From DRYS01 sp964491605 (GTDB lineage: Archaea > Thermoproteota > CALKCG01 > B24 > DRYS01): DNA of 64,000 nucleotides. Positions 17,724 through 27,244 of the stretch are shown piece after piece; the stretch's first letter is position 1; each line of letters opens with the position of its first letter. The stretch covers positions 1-64,000 of the forward strand of contig CAZBGY010000003.1 of assembly GCA_964491605.1 (NCBI GenBank), read 5' to 3'. Below the pieces are notes generated by a model that saw nothing but the letters and a program-made list of their open reading frames with translations, made no database searches and had not been told where the DNA came from. The translations under genes were made by a program, and so were the position numbers.

Positions 17724-20444
17724 TCAGCCACCTATAGATTCGAGAATGGATCTAACCTTCTCGATATCAGATAGAAGCTTCTCAGCTTCGGTAGGATTAA
17801 GTTTACCTCCCTGACCTAACCTAGCCTTCCCGCCGCCTACACCCCCAGTAGCCTTAGCTATAATCGATGCTATCTTACCTGCGTCAAATCCTTTAGCTCT
17901 AGCTTCATCTCCAACCATAACCACAAGTCGATAAACATCCCCAGGTATGAGGAAGATGGCTATAAGCGATGGATCCCTATTCACCATCCTCTCACCGATC
18001 TTAATAATGGTTTTAGGATCGTCCTCAATGGATGCCAAGCTAACTATAACGCCTTCTCTAAGCTCGAATCTTCTATACTCTGTAGCGATCGATTCAGCTA
18101 TCCTCTCCTTAAGCCTTCTAACCTCTCTACGTAGACTCCTAGCTTCTTCTATAAGATTGTCGACTGTAGATACGAGCTTATCTACAGGAGCGGAGAGCAT
18201 ATCCGATAAACTCCTTATAGTATCCTCAATACTCCATATATATTTGAGCGAAGCTTCACCCGCTGTGAAATGTATCCTCTCGATACCATCCTGTATACGT
18301 TCAGCTCTGATAATCTTTATGAAACCGACTTCAGATGTATTCTCGCAATGTATCCCTCCGCATGCTTCCGCATCCCAACCTTCTATCTCGACAACCCTCA
18401 GGATCTTACCTGGGAAAACCCCACCCTGATACAGCGTGAACCCGTACATAGATTCAGCTTTCTCCCTAGGCATCCAATATACGTTAACACGTCTAGCCTC
18501 CCTAACGATATCGTTAGCGATCTTCTCTAAGGTTCTAAGCTCATCTAAAGATAGCCTCTTATAGTGGGATATATCGAGTCTAGCATAGTCTACGGATTTC
18601 AAGGATCCCATCTGCCATACATGGGGGCCGAGAAGCCTTCTAGCAGCCCCTATAATTATATGCGTAGCTGTATGATGCCTTCTAACCTGATCCCTACGCT
18701 CCCTATCGACATAACCTTCAACCTCCACACCTATAGGCGGGATAGCTCCATCCAACGTATGAACTATGATATCACCTATCTTCTCTACACTTACTACGCG
18801 AGACTCTCCACCCATCCATCTTATAATACCGGTATCTGATACAGCTCCACCACCTTCAGGATAGAAGCATGTAGAATCCAGTATAACATATCGATCTATA
18901 GTTTTCAAAACCTTAGCTTTAAACGAAAGCATATATGGATCTTCATAGTATAATGTCCGCGTCGGAGGTAAATCGTGTATAAGCTTAGCGGTAGGCTTCT
19001 CTTCAACCTTAACCTCCTCAGGTCTACTATGCCTAGAAGCTAGTAGGGTGTAGAAATCGCCTCTCTCAACCTCTACGCCGAGCTTAGACGCATATTCCTC
19101 AGAAAACTCTGGCGGTATACCATATGAATCGTATAACTCTACTAGATCCTCTAAAGAAAGTTTATGCTTCCCTCCTCCTCTTGCGATCATACGTTCTATT
19201 ATCCTAGGTGCTTCACTTAGAGTCTTAGAGTATCTTTCAGATTCTAAACATATCATATCTAACACGCTAACCCTTGAATCCATAACCTCAGGATAGCTTC
19301 TAGCTATACGGCGTATCTGGAAGTCTATAAGTTCTGAGAGGGGGGTCTCCAATCCCAGCTCTTTAAGGAATCTTAGACTCCTCCTTATCAAGAGTCTAGC
19401 TAGGTAGCCTGCACCTGTATTCGATGGTACGATCCCATCGCATAGCATCCAAGCTACAGTATAAGTATGGTCGGCTAACGCATATATAGCTGTATAGGGT
19501 TTCATGATTTGTCTAAGCTCTTCGACCGATAAACCCAGCTTACCTGCAACCTGGTATTCGACATCAGCTATAGCATCCATCCTACCAGAAGCTTTCGAAA
19601 GCTCTACGAGTATATGCTTATCAACCCTAGGTATACCAGCTTCGCCTCTAACTTTATCGATGAACTCCGTATGTATGGCATCGTATATAGTGGGTGATCC
19701 CAAGCTTATCCATACATTTCTTTCCAACCCATAGCCCGTATCTACAACTTTTACCGGCATCTCCTCCAGAATACCGTTTCTATCCCTATAATGCATGAAT
19801 ACTAAGGTGGCGACTTCAGCTCCACCGATAACCACCTCGAAATCTTCACCTGCATTACCTCCGCCAGACCACCAATCCTCTATGAATGTTATATGTTCAG
19901 CCGGGACTTTCAGTACATCTCTATAGAATCTATAACAGTATTCCACGGTTTCATTATTCCAGTATATGGTTTCATCCTTTGTATTAAATGCATGATGTGC
20001 CATCATCTCGAAGCTGGTTAGATGCCTACCAGTACGTCCAACCTTCGGTAGATCCGTCAGCCTTATACATGGCTGACTCAAGGTTAAAGGATTCTCCGGA
20101 GGTGGCACTACACCCTCTGTAACCCAAGGCTGGAAAGCGTATATAGATGCTCCGACTAGGTATACATCCTCTCTCCACCTAGCGACAACAGGGTACCTTC
20201 TAATCCTACTATGTCCATTCTTCTCGAAGAATGAGAGGAATGCTTCACGCATATCCTCCAGCTTATATCTAGTACCAGTGAGTGGATTATCTATGAAGCT
20301 ATACTCTACGCAGGGTTGATCCCCGCAGTATACTCGATCTTCATCCAAACTCCAGAAGAATCTACCGCATGAAGGGCATCTTTTACGTTTAAACCCTTCG
20401 CTCTTGAATATCTCGACTTCATAGATACTGCTCATATACACCAT
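17724..20444 (-). CDS. alaS: Alanyl-tRNA synthetase (archaeal type)
   Basis: A 906-residue AlaRS. The archaeal N-terminal extension has a zinc ribbon (RCPSCGRFF ... YCGDQPC). The class II core includes the motif 2 region QPCIRLTDLPKVGRTGRHLT. The editing domain shows RRHHTATHIIIGAARR (HxxxH) and ACGGIHCENTSEVG (Cys and His ligands). The C-terminal DHHA1 domain ends in GGVGGGKARLGQGGK. An alternative ATG lies 9 nt further in (MSSIYEVE), and the first is kept because nothing separates them. It attaches alanine to tRNA-Ala and hydrolyses mischarged Ser/Gly. It is divergent from the aIF5B gene. Confidence 0.96.
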   Translation of the reverse strand: MVYMSSIYEVEIFKSEGFKRKRCPSCGRFFWSLDEDRVYCGDQPCVEYSFIDNPLTGTRYKLEDMREAFLSFFEKNGHSRIRRYPVVARWREDVYLVGASIYAFQPWVTEGVVPPPENPLTLSQPCIRLTDLPKVGRTGRHLTSFEMMAHHAFNTKDETIYWNNETVEYCYRFYRDVLKVPAEHITFIEDWWSGGGNAGEDFEVVIGGAEVATLVFMHYRDRNGILEEMPVKVVDTGYGLERNVWISLGSPTIYDAIHTEFIDKVRGEAGIPRVDKHILVELSKASGRMDAIADVEYQVAGKLGLSVEELRQIMKPYTAIYALADHTYTVAWMLCDGIVPSNTGAGYLARLLIRRSLRFLKELGLETPLSELIDFQIRRIARSYPEVMDSRVSVLDMICLESERYSKTLSEAPRIIERMIARGGGKHKLSLEDLVELYDSYGIPPEFSEEYASKLGVEVERGDFYTLLASRHSRPEEVKVEEKPTAKLIHDLPPTRTLYYEDPYMLSFKAKVLKTIDRYVILDSTCFYPEGGGAVSDTGIIRWMGGESRVVSVEKIGDIIVHTLDGAIPPIGVEVEGYVDRERRDQVRRHHTATHIIIGAARRLLGPHVWQMGSLKSVDYARLDISHYKRLSLDELRTLEKIANDIVREARRVNVYWMPREKAESMYGFTLYQGGVFPGKILRVVEIEGWDAEACGGIHCENTSEVGFIKIIRAERIQDGIERIHFTAGEASLKYIWSIEDTIRSLSDMLSAPVDKLVSTVDNLIEEARSLRREVRRLKERIAESIATEYRRFELREGVIVSLASIEDDPKTIIKIGERMVNRDPSLIAIFLIPGDVYRLVVMVGDEARAKGFDAGKIASIIAKATGGVGGGKARLGQGGKLNPTEAEKLLSDIEKVRSILESIGG

Positions 20445-20557
20445 CCCTTAAACGCTATCAACTGTACTCTCATTCGGTATGCTAAAGATACAGATATTCA
20501 AAGCCCATATAATTAAGGGTTTCCAGCCTCGGATAAATCCACACTCTTAATCGAACT

Positions 20558-20565
20558 GTTTATAA
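20558..20565 (+). promoter_or_regulatory. TATA box of the aIF5B gene
   Basis: The AT-rich element gtttataa lies about 50 nt before the TTG start of aIF5B, so transcription would begin near 20,588. A purine-rich GGTGA (20,598-20,602) sits 7 nt ahead of the TTG at 20,610 and serves as the ribosome-binding site that supports this start. Confidence 0.5.
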
Positions 20566-20609
20566 CCCTCTTTAGAATTTAGGTTTACCGATCAAAAGGT
20601 GAGAATACC

Positions 20610-22394
20610 TTGAGTATAAGGAGTCCTATAGTAGTCGTACTCGGACATGTAGATCATGGGAAAACAACCCTACTAGATAAGATTAGGGGGACGGCTATAG
20701 CTATGAAAGAAGCTGGGGGGATGAGGCTCGATCATAGAGCCTCCTAAACTCAGCATATAGGTGCAAGCTTCTTTCCAGCCGATACCATCAGAGCTATCTG
20801 TAAACCTTTACTAGAAGCTTACAAGTGGAGGATAGATGTTCCAGGCCTCCTCATCATAGATACACCTGGACATCACTCCTTCGCTAATCTTAGACGTAGA
20901 GGAGGGTCCATAGCCGATATAGCTATACTAGTTATAGATGTTATGAAGGGGGTTGAACCTCAAACCGTCGAATCGATAGAACTCTTAAAATCTAGGAGAG
21001 TGCCATTCCTAGTAGCCGCTAACAAGATAGATCTCATAGATGGATGGATACCTAGCCCTGGATCGATGTTTATGGAATCCATTAAGAAACAGGATCCGCA
21101 TGTAGTAGCAGAATTCGAGGTTAAGATATCGAGCATCATATCTGAGCTTGCTTCATATGGATTCAACGCTAATAGATTCGATAGAATAAGAGATTTCAGG
21201 AGAGAGATCGCTGTAGTACCTGTATCGGCTAAAACAGGCGAAGGTATACCAGAACTTCTAGCGGTGCTAGTCGGTATAACTCAGCAGTATATGCGTAGTA
21301 GGCTTATGGTAGCATCCGGAGCTGCGAAGGGTAGCATACTCGAAGTACTGGAGGAGCCTGGATTAGGGCATACAGCTAATGTTATAATATATGATGGGAT
21401 TCTTAGAAAAGGCGATTTAATAGTAACTATGGGTAGATCAGCTCCTATATCGACTAGGGTTAGAGCATTATTTCAGCCGAAGCCTCTGCAGGAGATAAGA
21501 ATGCCTACAGGAGGATTCGAACAAGTGGAGGAAGTTGCAGCTGCCGCAGGTGTAAAGATAGTTGCACCTAACTTAGAGGATGCTATACCAGGTGCACCTC
21601 TATATGTCGTCGAACAGGGTAGATCCATCAATGAATACGTACAGCTTATCATGGAGGAGGTTAGGGAGCTACTGATCAAAACCGATCGCATAGGTGTAGT
21701 TGTTAAAGCCGATACACTAGGATCGCTTGAAGCTTTGATATCTGAGCTTAAACGGAATAGTGTACCTGTCAGGATAGCGGATATAGGCCCAGTCACTAGG
21801 AGGGATGTTATCGAAGCGGAAGCTAGTAGAGCTAGTGATCCGCTATACGGCGTTATATTAGCTTTCAACGTTAAGATCTTACCTGAAGCCGAGGAGGAAG
21901 CTATGGGTTTAGTACCCATATTTGCTAACAATATAATATACCGACTCATAGAGGATTACTTAAGCTGGGCTTCATCGGAGAAGGATAGGTTATCTAAACT
22001 CACGTTGAAGGATCTAGTTATGCCTGGTAAGGTAAAGGTATTGCAAGGCTATGTTTTTAGGAGGAGTAAACCAGCGATAGTAGGTGTAGAAGTGCTGGCA
22101 GGGAGAATAAGAGCTGGATCCCCTCTCATGCGTAGCGATGGAAAGCTTATAGGAAGAATAGAGCAGATACAGGATAGGGGTAAACCTATACCTGAAGCTA
22201 CAGCAGGTATGAAGATCGCTATATCTATAGACAAGCCCACGGTCGGTAGACACTTCGATGAAGGAGATATTCTATACGTATACCTAAGCGAGAGAGATGA
22301 ACTTCTCTTATACGAGAAGTTAGGTGAAAACCTTAGAGCCGAGGATAAAGAGCTGATAGTGGAGATAGCTAGGATTAGAAGGGGAAAAGTTTAA
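20610..22394 (+). CDS. infB: Translation initiation factor aIF5B (IF2-like), interrupted by a 24-nt putative mRNA intron
   Basis: The proposed mature coding sequence is join(20610..20723, 20748..22394), 586 residues. The GTPase binds ribosomes and promotes subunit joining. Exon 1 carries the P-loop VLGHVDHGKTTLLDKIRGT and ends EAGGM. Exon 2 starts TQHIGASFFPADTI (switch I/G2), then DTPGHHSF (G3), AANKIDL (G4) and the usual domains II-IV. Without splicing, translation from the TTG would stop at TAA 20745-20747 after 45 codons. Both halves are well conserved and in the same frame, and downstream codons look fully constrained, so this is not a decayed gene. The intron falls exactly where relatives read AGGITQHIGA. 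eS6 follows 51 nt later. Confidence 0.9.
20724..20747 (+). other. Putative BHB-type mRNA intron in aIF5B
   Basis: A 24-nt segment with an in-frame TAA. Outer helix: GCTGGG of exon 1 (20712-20717) pairs with CTCAGC of exon 2 (20749-20754), with one G-U. Central 4-bp helix: GGGA (20718-20721) with TCCT (20742-20745), one G-U. Bulges: TG|A on the 5' side and AA|A on the 3' side, each cut between the second and third base. Intron stem: GGCTC (20725-20729) with GAGCC (20737-20741), loop GATCATA. This is the canonical hBHBh' substrate of the archaeal tRNA splicing endonuclease. Removal restores AGG-Met-Thr-Gln-His. The structure is read directly; splicing itself is inferred. Confidence 0.85.
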
Positions 22395-22445
22395 ACAGGA
22401 GGGAGGTCGTAACCTAGATGGATATCTCAAAGGGGGTAGAAGTAC

Positions 22446-22805
22446 ATGCCCAATATAAAACTCGTGGTATCCGATCCCGAAACAGGTACTGCTAAGACTA
22501 TAGAAGTCGATGAAGCGAAAGCTAGACTACTCTACGGTTTGAAGATAGGAAGCACATTCGATGGAAGTATGGTGGGTTTAAAGGGGTGCAAGCTTATGGT
22601 GACTGGTGGATCGGATAGAGATGGAATACCTATGAGGGCTGATGTTCACGGTCCAGGGCGAAAGAAGCTTCTACTAAGTGGTGGGGTAGGCTTTAAACCT
22701 AGAAGGAAAGGGGAGAGAAGGAGAGTATATGTCAGGGGTAATACTATAAGTGCAGACATAATACAAGTTAATGTGAAGATAGTAGAGAAATCTTCTACTA
22801 CTTAG
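22446..22805 (+). CDS. rps6e: Ribosomal protein eS6
   Basis: A 119-residue small-subunit protein. PNIKLVVSDPETGTAKTIEV at the start and GSDRDGIPMRADVHGPGRKK (about 58-77) followed by LLSGGVGFKPRRKGERRR are the eS6 signatures. The basic tail is short, as in archaea, and lacks the eukaryotic phosphorylation tail. A GGGGG motif 12 nt before the ATG acts as the ribosome-binding site. It follows aIF5B closely and is probably co-transcribed. Confidence 0.96.
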   Translation: MPNIKLVVSDPETGTAKTIEVDEAKARLLYGLKIGSTFDGSMVGLKGCKLMVTGGSDRDGIPMRADVHGPGRKKLLLSGGVGFKPRRKGERRRVYVRGNTISADIIQVNVKIVEKSSTT

Positions 22806-22827
22806 CTGAATCTCTATATTAGAAAAA

Positions 22828-22916
22828 TTGGTTGACACCCTCCACGATTGGAGTTGGGAAATTCACGGTAGGCTTATCTGATCTATCGTCGGATTCTAGA
22901 CAGTGTTAAACCAACC
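22828..22916 (+). ncRNA. Possible structured element between eS6 and aIF2-gamma
   Basis: The 351-bp gap (22,806-23,156) holds no gene. Within it, GGTTG+ACAC (22830-22838) can pair with GTGT (22903-22906) and CAACC (22912-22916), with a five-base bulge. This encloses two hairpins: CTCCA-CGAT-TGGAG (22840-22853) and ATCTGA/TCGGAT around 22,876-22,894 with one G-U. It would form a three-way junction of about 87 nt. No C/D or H/ACA boxes are clear. It may be a small RNA, a 3'-UTR structure of the aIF5B-eS6 mRNA, or chance. Confidence 0.25.
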
Positions 22917-23162
22917 CCTTAGATTGAGTGTATAGCCCTATCCTTATTTACCCGAGCCCTTCTATCCTCGGTCTAAAGCCCTACCAATGCTCCTAAATAT
23001 CCAAACTACTATCTCGAGCAGGATATTAGGATCGAAGTATTCTCTACTCTAGGATATTAAACCTTCTCGACAATCCACTCCATGGCTAAAGCCATAAACT
23101 TTCTCATTCAAACTTGTAGTAAGGTATATCTCGCCGTATATCCTTCAAACTAAGGAGTGGAT

Positions 23163-24395
23163 ATGCAAGTAAATCCTAAGTTGATACCTGAGTGTAATAT
23201 AGGTACGGCTGGACATGTGGATCATGGGAAGACAACTTTAGTAGAGGCTCTTACAGGCGTATGGACTGCGAAGCACAGCGAAGAACTTAGAAGAGGTATA
23301 ACGATAAAGCTGGGCTATGCCGATATGAGCATATATAGATGTAGTAAGTGTAGCCCGCCATATAGGTATACGAATAAACCTATCTGCGATCGATGCGGCT
23401 CTGAGGTAGAGCTTATAAGAACGGTAAGCTTCGTAGATGCACCAGGACACGAGATCCTCATGGCTACGATGCTAGCTGGGGCAGCTGTTATGGACGGGGC
23501 ACTCCTCGTCATAGCGGCGGATGAGAAGTGTCCTCAACCTCAAACTAGGGAGCATCTTATGGCTCTTAAGATAGTAGGGGTTAAGAATATAATCGTCGTA
23601 CAGAATAAGATAGATCTGGTGGATAGGGATAGGGCTTTAGAAAGCTATGAGGAGATAAGAAAATTTCTAGACGAATATGAGGTAGGGTATAGCCCTATAA
23701 TACCTGTCTCAGCTCAGCATAAAGTTAACATAGGCTATCTCTTAGAAGCTATAGAGAAGTACATACCTACACCTAAAAGGGATCTGAATAAACCTCCGTT
23801 AATGCTTGTTATAAGATCGTTCGACGTGAATAAACCTGGTACATCTATAGAGGAGCTTAAGGGCGGTGTGATAGGCGGGTCTATAATTCAAGGTAGGCTT
23901 AGGGTGGGGGATGAAATAGAGATCAGACCTGGGATTAGAACCTCTAATGGAAGTTATAGGAGTTTAGTTACGGAAATAGTAAGCTTAAGGTATGGATCCT
24001 TAAGCGTGGAGGAGGCTAGATGTGGGGGGTTAGTAGGGGTTGCCACTAAACTAGATCCATACCTAACTAAAGCGGATGGTATGATAGGGAACGTAGTGGG
24101 TTATCCAGGGCAGGTACCACCGGTTTGGAACGAATTCACGGCGAAATACGAGTTATTTAAGTATGTAGTCGGATTAGTGGAGCCTACACACGTAGCATCT
24201 ATATCTAGAGGAGAAACTCTCCTACTTAATGTGGGTACGTCGTTAACCGTAGGTATCGTAGATAGCGTAAGATCTGATGAATTACACGTTAAGCTTAGGA
24301 GGCCTGTATGTGCACCTATAGGTCAGAGGATAGCTATAAGTAGACGTATAGCCGATAGATGGAGGCTTATCGGTTACGGGATTATAGAATCTTAG
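23163..24395 (+). CDS. eif2g: Translation initiation factor aIF2 subunit gamma
   Basis: About 410 residues. It carries initiator Met-tRNA to the small subunit. GTPase motifs are GTAGHVDHGKTTLVEAL (G1, about 14), VDAPGHEILMATML (G3, about 92) and VQNKIDL (G4). The archaeal zinc-knuckle CSKC...CDRC lies between about 60 and 78. RRGITIKLGYADM is the switch I region. ATG 23163 is chosen over GTG 23157 because AAGGAG (23152-23157) is correctly spaced from it. The PIN-domain gene follows, the usual archaeal neighbourhood with eS6. Confidence 0.96.
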   Translation: MQVNPKLIPECNIGTAGHVDHGKTTLVEALTGVWTAKHSEELRRGITIKLGYADMSIYRCSKCSPPYRYTNKPICDRCGSEVELIRTVSFVDAPGHEILMATMLAGAAVMDGALLVIAADEKCPQPQTREHLMALKIVGVKNIIVVQNKIDLVDRDRALESYEEIRKFLDEYEVGYSPIIPVSAQHKVNIGYLLEAIEKYIPTPKRDLNKPPLMLVIRSFDVNKPGTSIEELKGGVIGGSIIQGRLRVGDEIEIRPGIRTSNGSYRSLVTEIVSLRYGSLSVEEARCGGLVGVATKLDPYLTKADGMIGNVVGYPGQVPPVWNEFTAKYELFKYVVGLVEPTHVASISRGETLLLNVGTSLTVGIVDSVRSDELHVKLRRPVCAPIGQRIAISRRIADRWRLIGYGIIES

Positions 24396-24410
24396 CGGGA
24401 ATATGTGGGC

Positions 24411-24812
24411 ATGCCCATCAAGGTCATATTAGATTCAAACTTCCTATTAATACCGTTCCAGTTTGGCGTGAACATATTCGAAGCTATAGAGGATCTACTC
24501 GATAGAAATATCGAGTTTATAGTTCTACCGCAGATAATCGAGGAGGTTAAGCGTATAGCAGACGGTATGGGTAATGATTCACGCGGAGCTAGACTAGCAT
24601 TGAAGCTTATAGAGGAGAGGTGTAAAGTTTTAGATCTAGAAGGGATTGAAAGGTTAGGTGTGGATGAATCTATAGTGAAAGCAGCGGTTAAGCTTGGAGC
24701 AGCTGTTGCAACTAACGATAAAAAGCTTCGGATGAAGCTTAGATCTAAAGGTATACCCACCATATTCCTCAGGGAGCGATCACATCTAGATATCGACGGA
24801 TACATACCTTAA
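24411..24812 (+). CDS. PIN-domain protein, Fcf1/Utp23-like
   Basis: A 133-residue single PIN domain. It begins MPIKVILDSNFLLIPFQFG with the first catalytic Asp. Further acidic residues occur in VLPQIIEEVKRIADG and VDESIVKAAVKLGAAVATND, the latter ending in the TND motif of active PIN nucleases. Archaeal members directly after aIF2-gamma are related to the eukaryotic rRNA-processing nuclease Fcf1/Utp24. No antitoxin gene precedes it, so a processing role is more likely than a toxin. The ATG at 24411 is preferred over an upstream GTG at 24405. Confidence 0.85.
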   Translation: MPIKVILDSNFLLIPFQFGVNIFEAIEDLLDRNIEFIVLPQIIEEVKRIADGMGNDSRGARLALKLIEERCKVLDLEGIERLGVDESIVKAAVKLGAAVATNDKKLRMKLRSKGIPTIFLRERSHLDIDGYIP

Positions 24813-24860
24813 AAGCTTCACAATCTTTATAGAGAAGCGCGAAATCCTATAACCTTCTTT

Positions 24861-26048
24861 ATGGGGTTGCCAGATAGATGTAGTATTAGAGGCTATAGGG
24901 CTATAATTCTCCTAGGATTCGTAAGTTTAATGGGCGACATAGTCTACGAAGGAGCTAGAGGATTAATACCAAGCTTTCTGAAGTATCTAGGGGCATCAGC
25001 ATCCATCACAGGTTTATCTACAGGATTAGGTGATTCGATGGGTTTAGGTCTAAGGCTATTATCAGGATTAATAGCTGATGCTACCGGTAGATACTGGAGC
25101 TTAACCTTTACAGGCTATGGTCTGATAGTATCTATACCATTGTTATCCGTAGCATGGAGTTGGCCTATAGCCGTAACCCTATCTATAGTAGAGAGAGTGG
25201 GTAAAGCTTTGAGGACACCGAGTAGGGATACGATAATCTCGATGGTATCGAAGGATGTAGGCGCGGGTAAGGCGTTCGGTATACATGAATTTCTAGATCA
25301 GGTAGGAGCGGTGGCAGGCCCTCTGATAGTAGCTATCGTAATGCTATATACTGGAGGTATATATGAATGTGCATTTGCGGTTTTAACCATACCCTACATA
25401 GCCTTGATAGTTACATTATCGTACACATATAAGAGTATAGGACCCGTAGAATCTACTCGTAAAGCTGGATCTAAATCGTTTAGATTTCCAAATCTAAGTA
25501 TGAAATTCTGGCTATACTCCTCCGCAGTCTTAGCTAACACGCTAGGACTTATACCTGCTAGCCTAATACTCTATAAAGCTTCAGATATATTCGTGGATGA
25601 ATGGATTATACCGTTAATCTACCTAGCTATACAAGCTATAGACGCTCCGTCAGCCATCTTATCAGGTATATTCTACGATAGAATAGGTCTTAAGATACTC
25701 TACATACCTATGCTAGCTTCAGCTATACCCTCGATCCTAGTATTTACTGAAGGAGCATGGTCTATAATGATCGCATCAATAATCTACGGAGTCGTATACG
25801 GGATGCAGGAGTCAATATACCGTGCAGCCATAGCTACGATCACACCTATGGAGTGCAGGGGGACTGGATACGGGGTATTCAATACCTTATACGGAGCTGG
25901 CTTCCTAGCGTCAGGCGTAGTCTATGGGTTTATGCTAGATTACGGCATACCGCTACCTATCGTGTTAGCCTACACGCTATCCCTTCAAACGGTAGCAATG
26001 ATACTTCTCTCATACAGTATCGGTAGGAGTAGCAAGGGTTTAAGCTAA
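24861..26048 (+). CDS. Major facilitator superfamily transporter
   Basis: A 395-residue membrane protein with 11-12 hydrophobic segments. The loop between helices 2 and 3 reads GLRLLSGLIADATGRYWSL, matching the MFS motif GxLaDrxGrr. The sequence GKALRTPSRDTIISMVS (about 112-128) is seen in a subgroup of MFS transporters annotated as drug or metal efflux. The direction and the substrate are unknown. Its last 9 bp overlap the convergent inositol phosphate synthase gene. Confidence 0.85.
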   Translation: MGLPDRCSIRGYRAIILLGFVSLMGDIVYEGARGLIPSFLKYLGASASITGLSTGLGDSMGLGLRLLSGLIADATGRYWSLTFTGYGLIVSIPLLSVAWSWPIAVTLSIVERVGKALRTPSRDTIISMVSKDVGAGKAFGIHEFLDQVGAVAGPLIVAIVMLYTGGIYECAFAVLTIPYIALIVTLSYTYKSIGPVESTRKAGSKSFRFPNLSMKFWLYSSAVLANTLGLIPASLILYKASDIFVDEWIIPLIYLAIQAIDAPSAILSGIFYDRIGLKILYIPMLASAIPSILVFTEGAWSIMIASIIYGVVYGMQESIYRAAIATITPMECRGTGYGVFNTLYGAGFLASGVVYGFMLDYGIPLPIVLAYTLSLQTVAMILLSYSIGRSSKGLS

Positions 26049-27146
26049 ATCCTCCCCATCCTCTATGAATTTCAACAGCAGCCTATAAGCCTCTTCATCG
26101 CTTCCAATTTGAATGGGAGGATGCTTAAATAAGTATGCAGATGCACTTTTAACAACACCTTTGAATCCTCTATCGAGGGCAAGTTTAGCAACCCTTATAG
26201 CATCCACCAGAATACCTGCGATCATAGATTTATCATCGACTTTAAGTTTAACTTCGATTTCTACAGGAAAATCCGCATAGCTCCTCCCCTTAACATATAT
26301 GTAGCACACTTTAGTATTACCTAGGAATGGTATATAGTCGCTGGGACCTACCCTCACCCTACCTTCAGATTCAAGTTTATCCCCGTAGGGTAGGATGCAT
26401 GTCACAGCTTTAGTCTTACTCACACGTTTATCGCGCAGTCTATCTTCAGAAAGCATATTCAGGAAATCCGTATTACCACCTATATTCAGCTGATAAGTCT
26501 CCTCCACCTCTACACCCCTCATATATAGTAGATGTATTATGGAACGGTGAAGTATGGTCGCACCTATCTGACCTTTAATATCATCACCTAGAATCGGTAT
26601 ACCAGCTTCATGGAACCTTTTACCCCATATGGGGTCGCTAGCGATGAATACAGGTATAGCATTCACGAAAGCCACCTTCGCTCTAATACATGCCTCCGCA
26701 TAGAATAGTGAAGCCTCCCTACTCCCGACAGGTAGTAGATTAACGAGAACCTCTGTACCAGTATCTTCTAGGATCCTCGCTATTTCATCGACCGAGGGGT
26801 CAGGCATATCATGCTCTATATCGAAAAGGTTACGCATATGCTCGGCTACACCGTCGAGTATAGGTCCTCTACAAACTTTAACAGAAAGTCTAGGTACATC
26901 TACGAATCTAGGTGTGACGTTAGGTTTTTCGAATATAGCCTCGCTAAGGTCTAAACCAATCTTACGTCTACTTACATCAAAAGCTGATACGAATCTTATA
27001 TCGCTCAACCTATAGCCTCCTAGAACTGGGAAGGAGACGCCTGGTATATGATCGATATAATCGACGCTCCTATAGTAGTACACACTCTGTACGAGAAATG
27101 AGGCGGCATTACCCACTCCTACAATGCCTACCCTAACCTCGCCCAT
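26040..27146 (-). CDS. myo-Inositol-1-phosphate synthase
   Basis: A 368-residue enzyme that converts glucose 6-phosphate to inositol 1-phosphate using NAD. The N-terminus VRVGIVGVGNAASFLVQSVYYY is the Rossmann nucleotide loop. ILGDDIKGQIGATILHRSII (about 190-209) and LNIGGNTDFLNM (about 222) are the catalytic and dimer core of the family. In archaea the product feeds the inositol head group of archaeal lipids and, in hyperthermophiles, the solute di-myo-inositol phosphate. It is convergent with the MFS gene and divergent from the GH4 gene. Confidence 0.92.
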   Translation of the reverse strand: MGEVRVGIVGVGNAASFLVQSVYYYRSVDYIDHIPGVSFPVLGGYRLSDIRFVSAFDVSRRKIGLDLSEAIFEKPNVTPRFVDVPRLSVKVCRGPILDGVAEHMRNLFDIEHDMPDPSVDEIARILEDTGTEVLVNLLPVGSREASLFYAEACIRAKVAFVNAIPVFIASDPIWGKRFHEAGIPILGDDIKGQIGATILHRSIIHLLYMRGVEVEETYQLNIGGNTDFLNMLSEDRLRDKRVSKTKAVTCILPYGDKLESEGRVRVGPSDYIPFLGNTKVCYIYVKGRSYADFPVEIEVKLKVDDKSMIAGILVDAIRVAKLALDRGFKGVVKSASAYLFKHPPIQIGSDEEAYRLLLKFIEDGEDLA

Positions 27147-27244
27147 AATCTTACCCGTTATACTACTGATATTTACTCTATATTAAATATTTAATTGACG
27201 TTAAACTACCATTATTAGGCGGGCCTTTTAGCGATCGGAACGTG

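Noticed and set aside
20724..20747. The aIF5B interruption as a sequencing error or pseudogene
   Set aside because: The insert is exactly 24 nt, keeps frame, has a perfect intron stem and a full BHB context, and the rest of this essential gene is intact. An error or decay would not give this structure.
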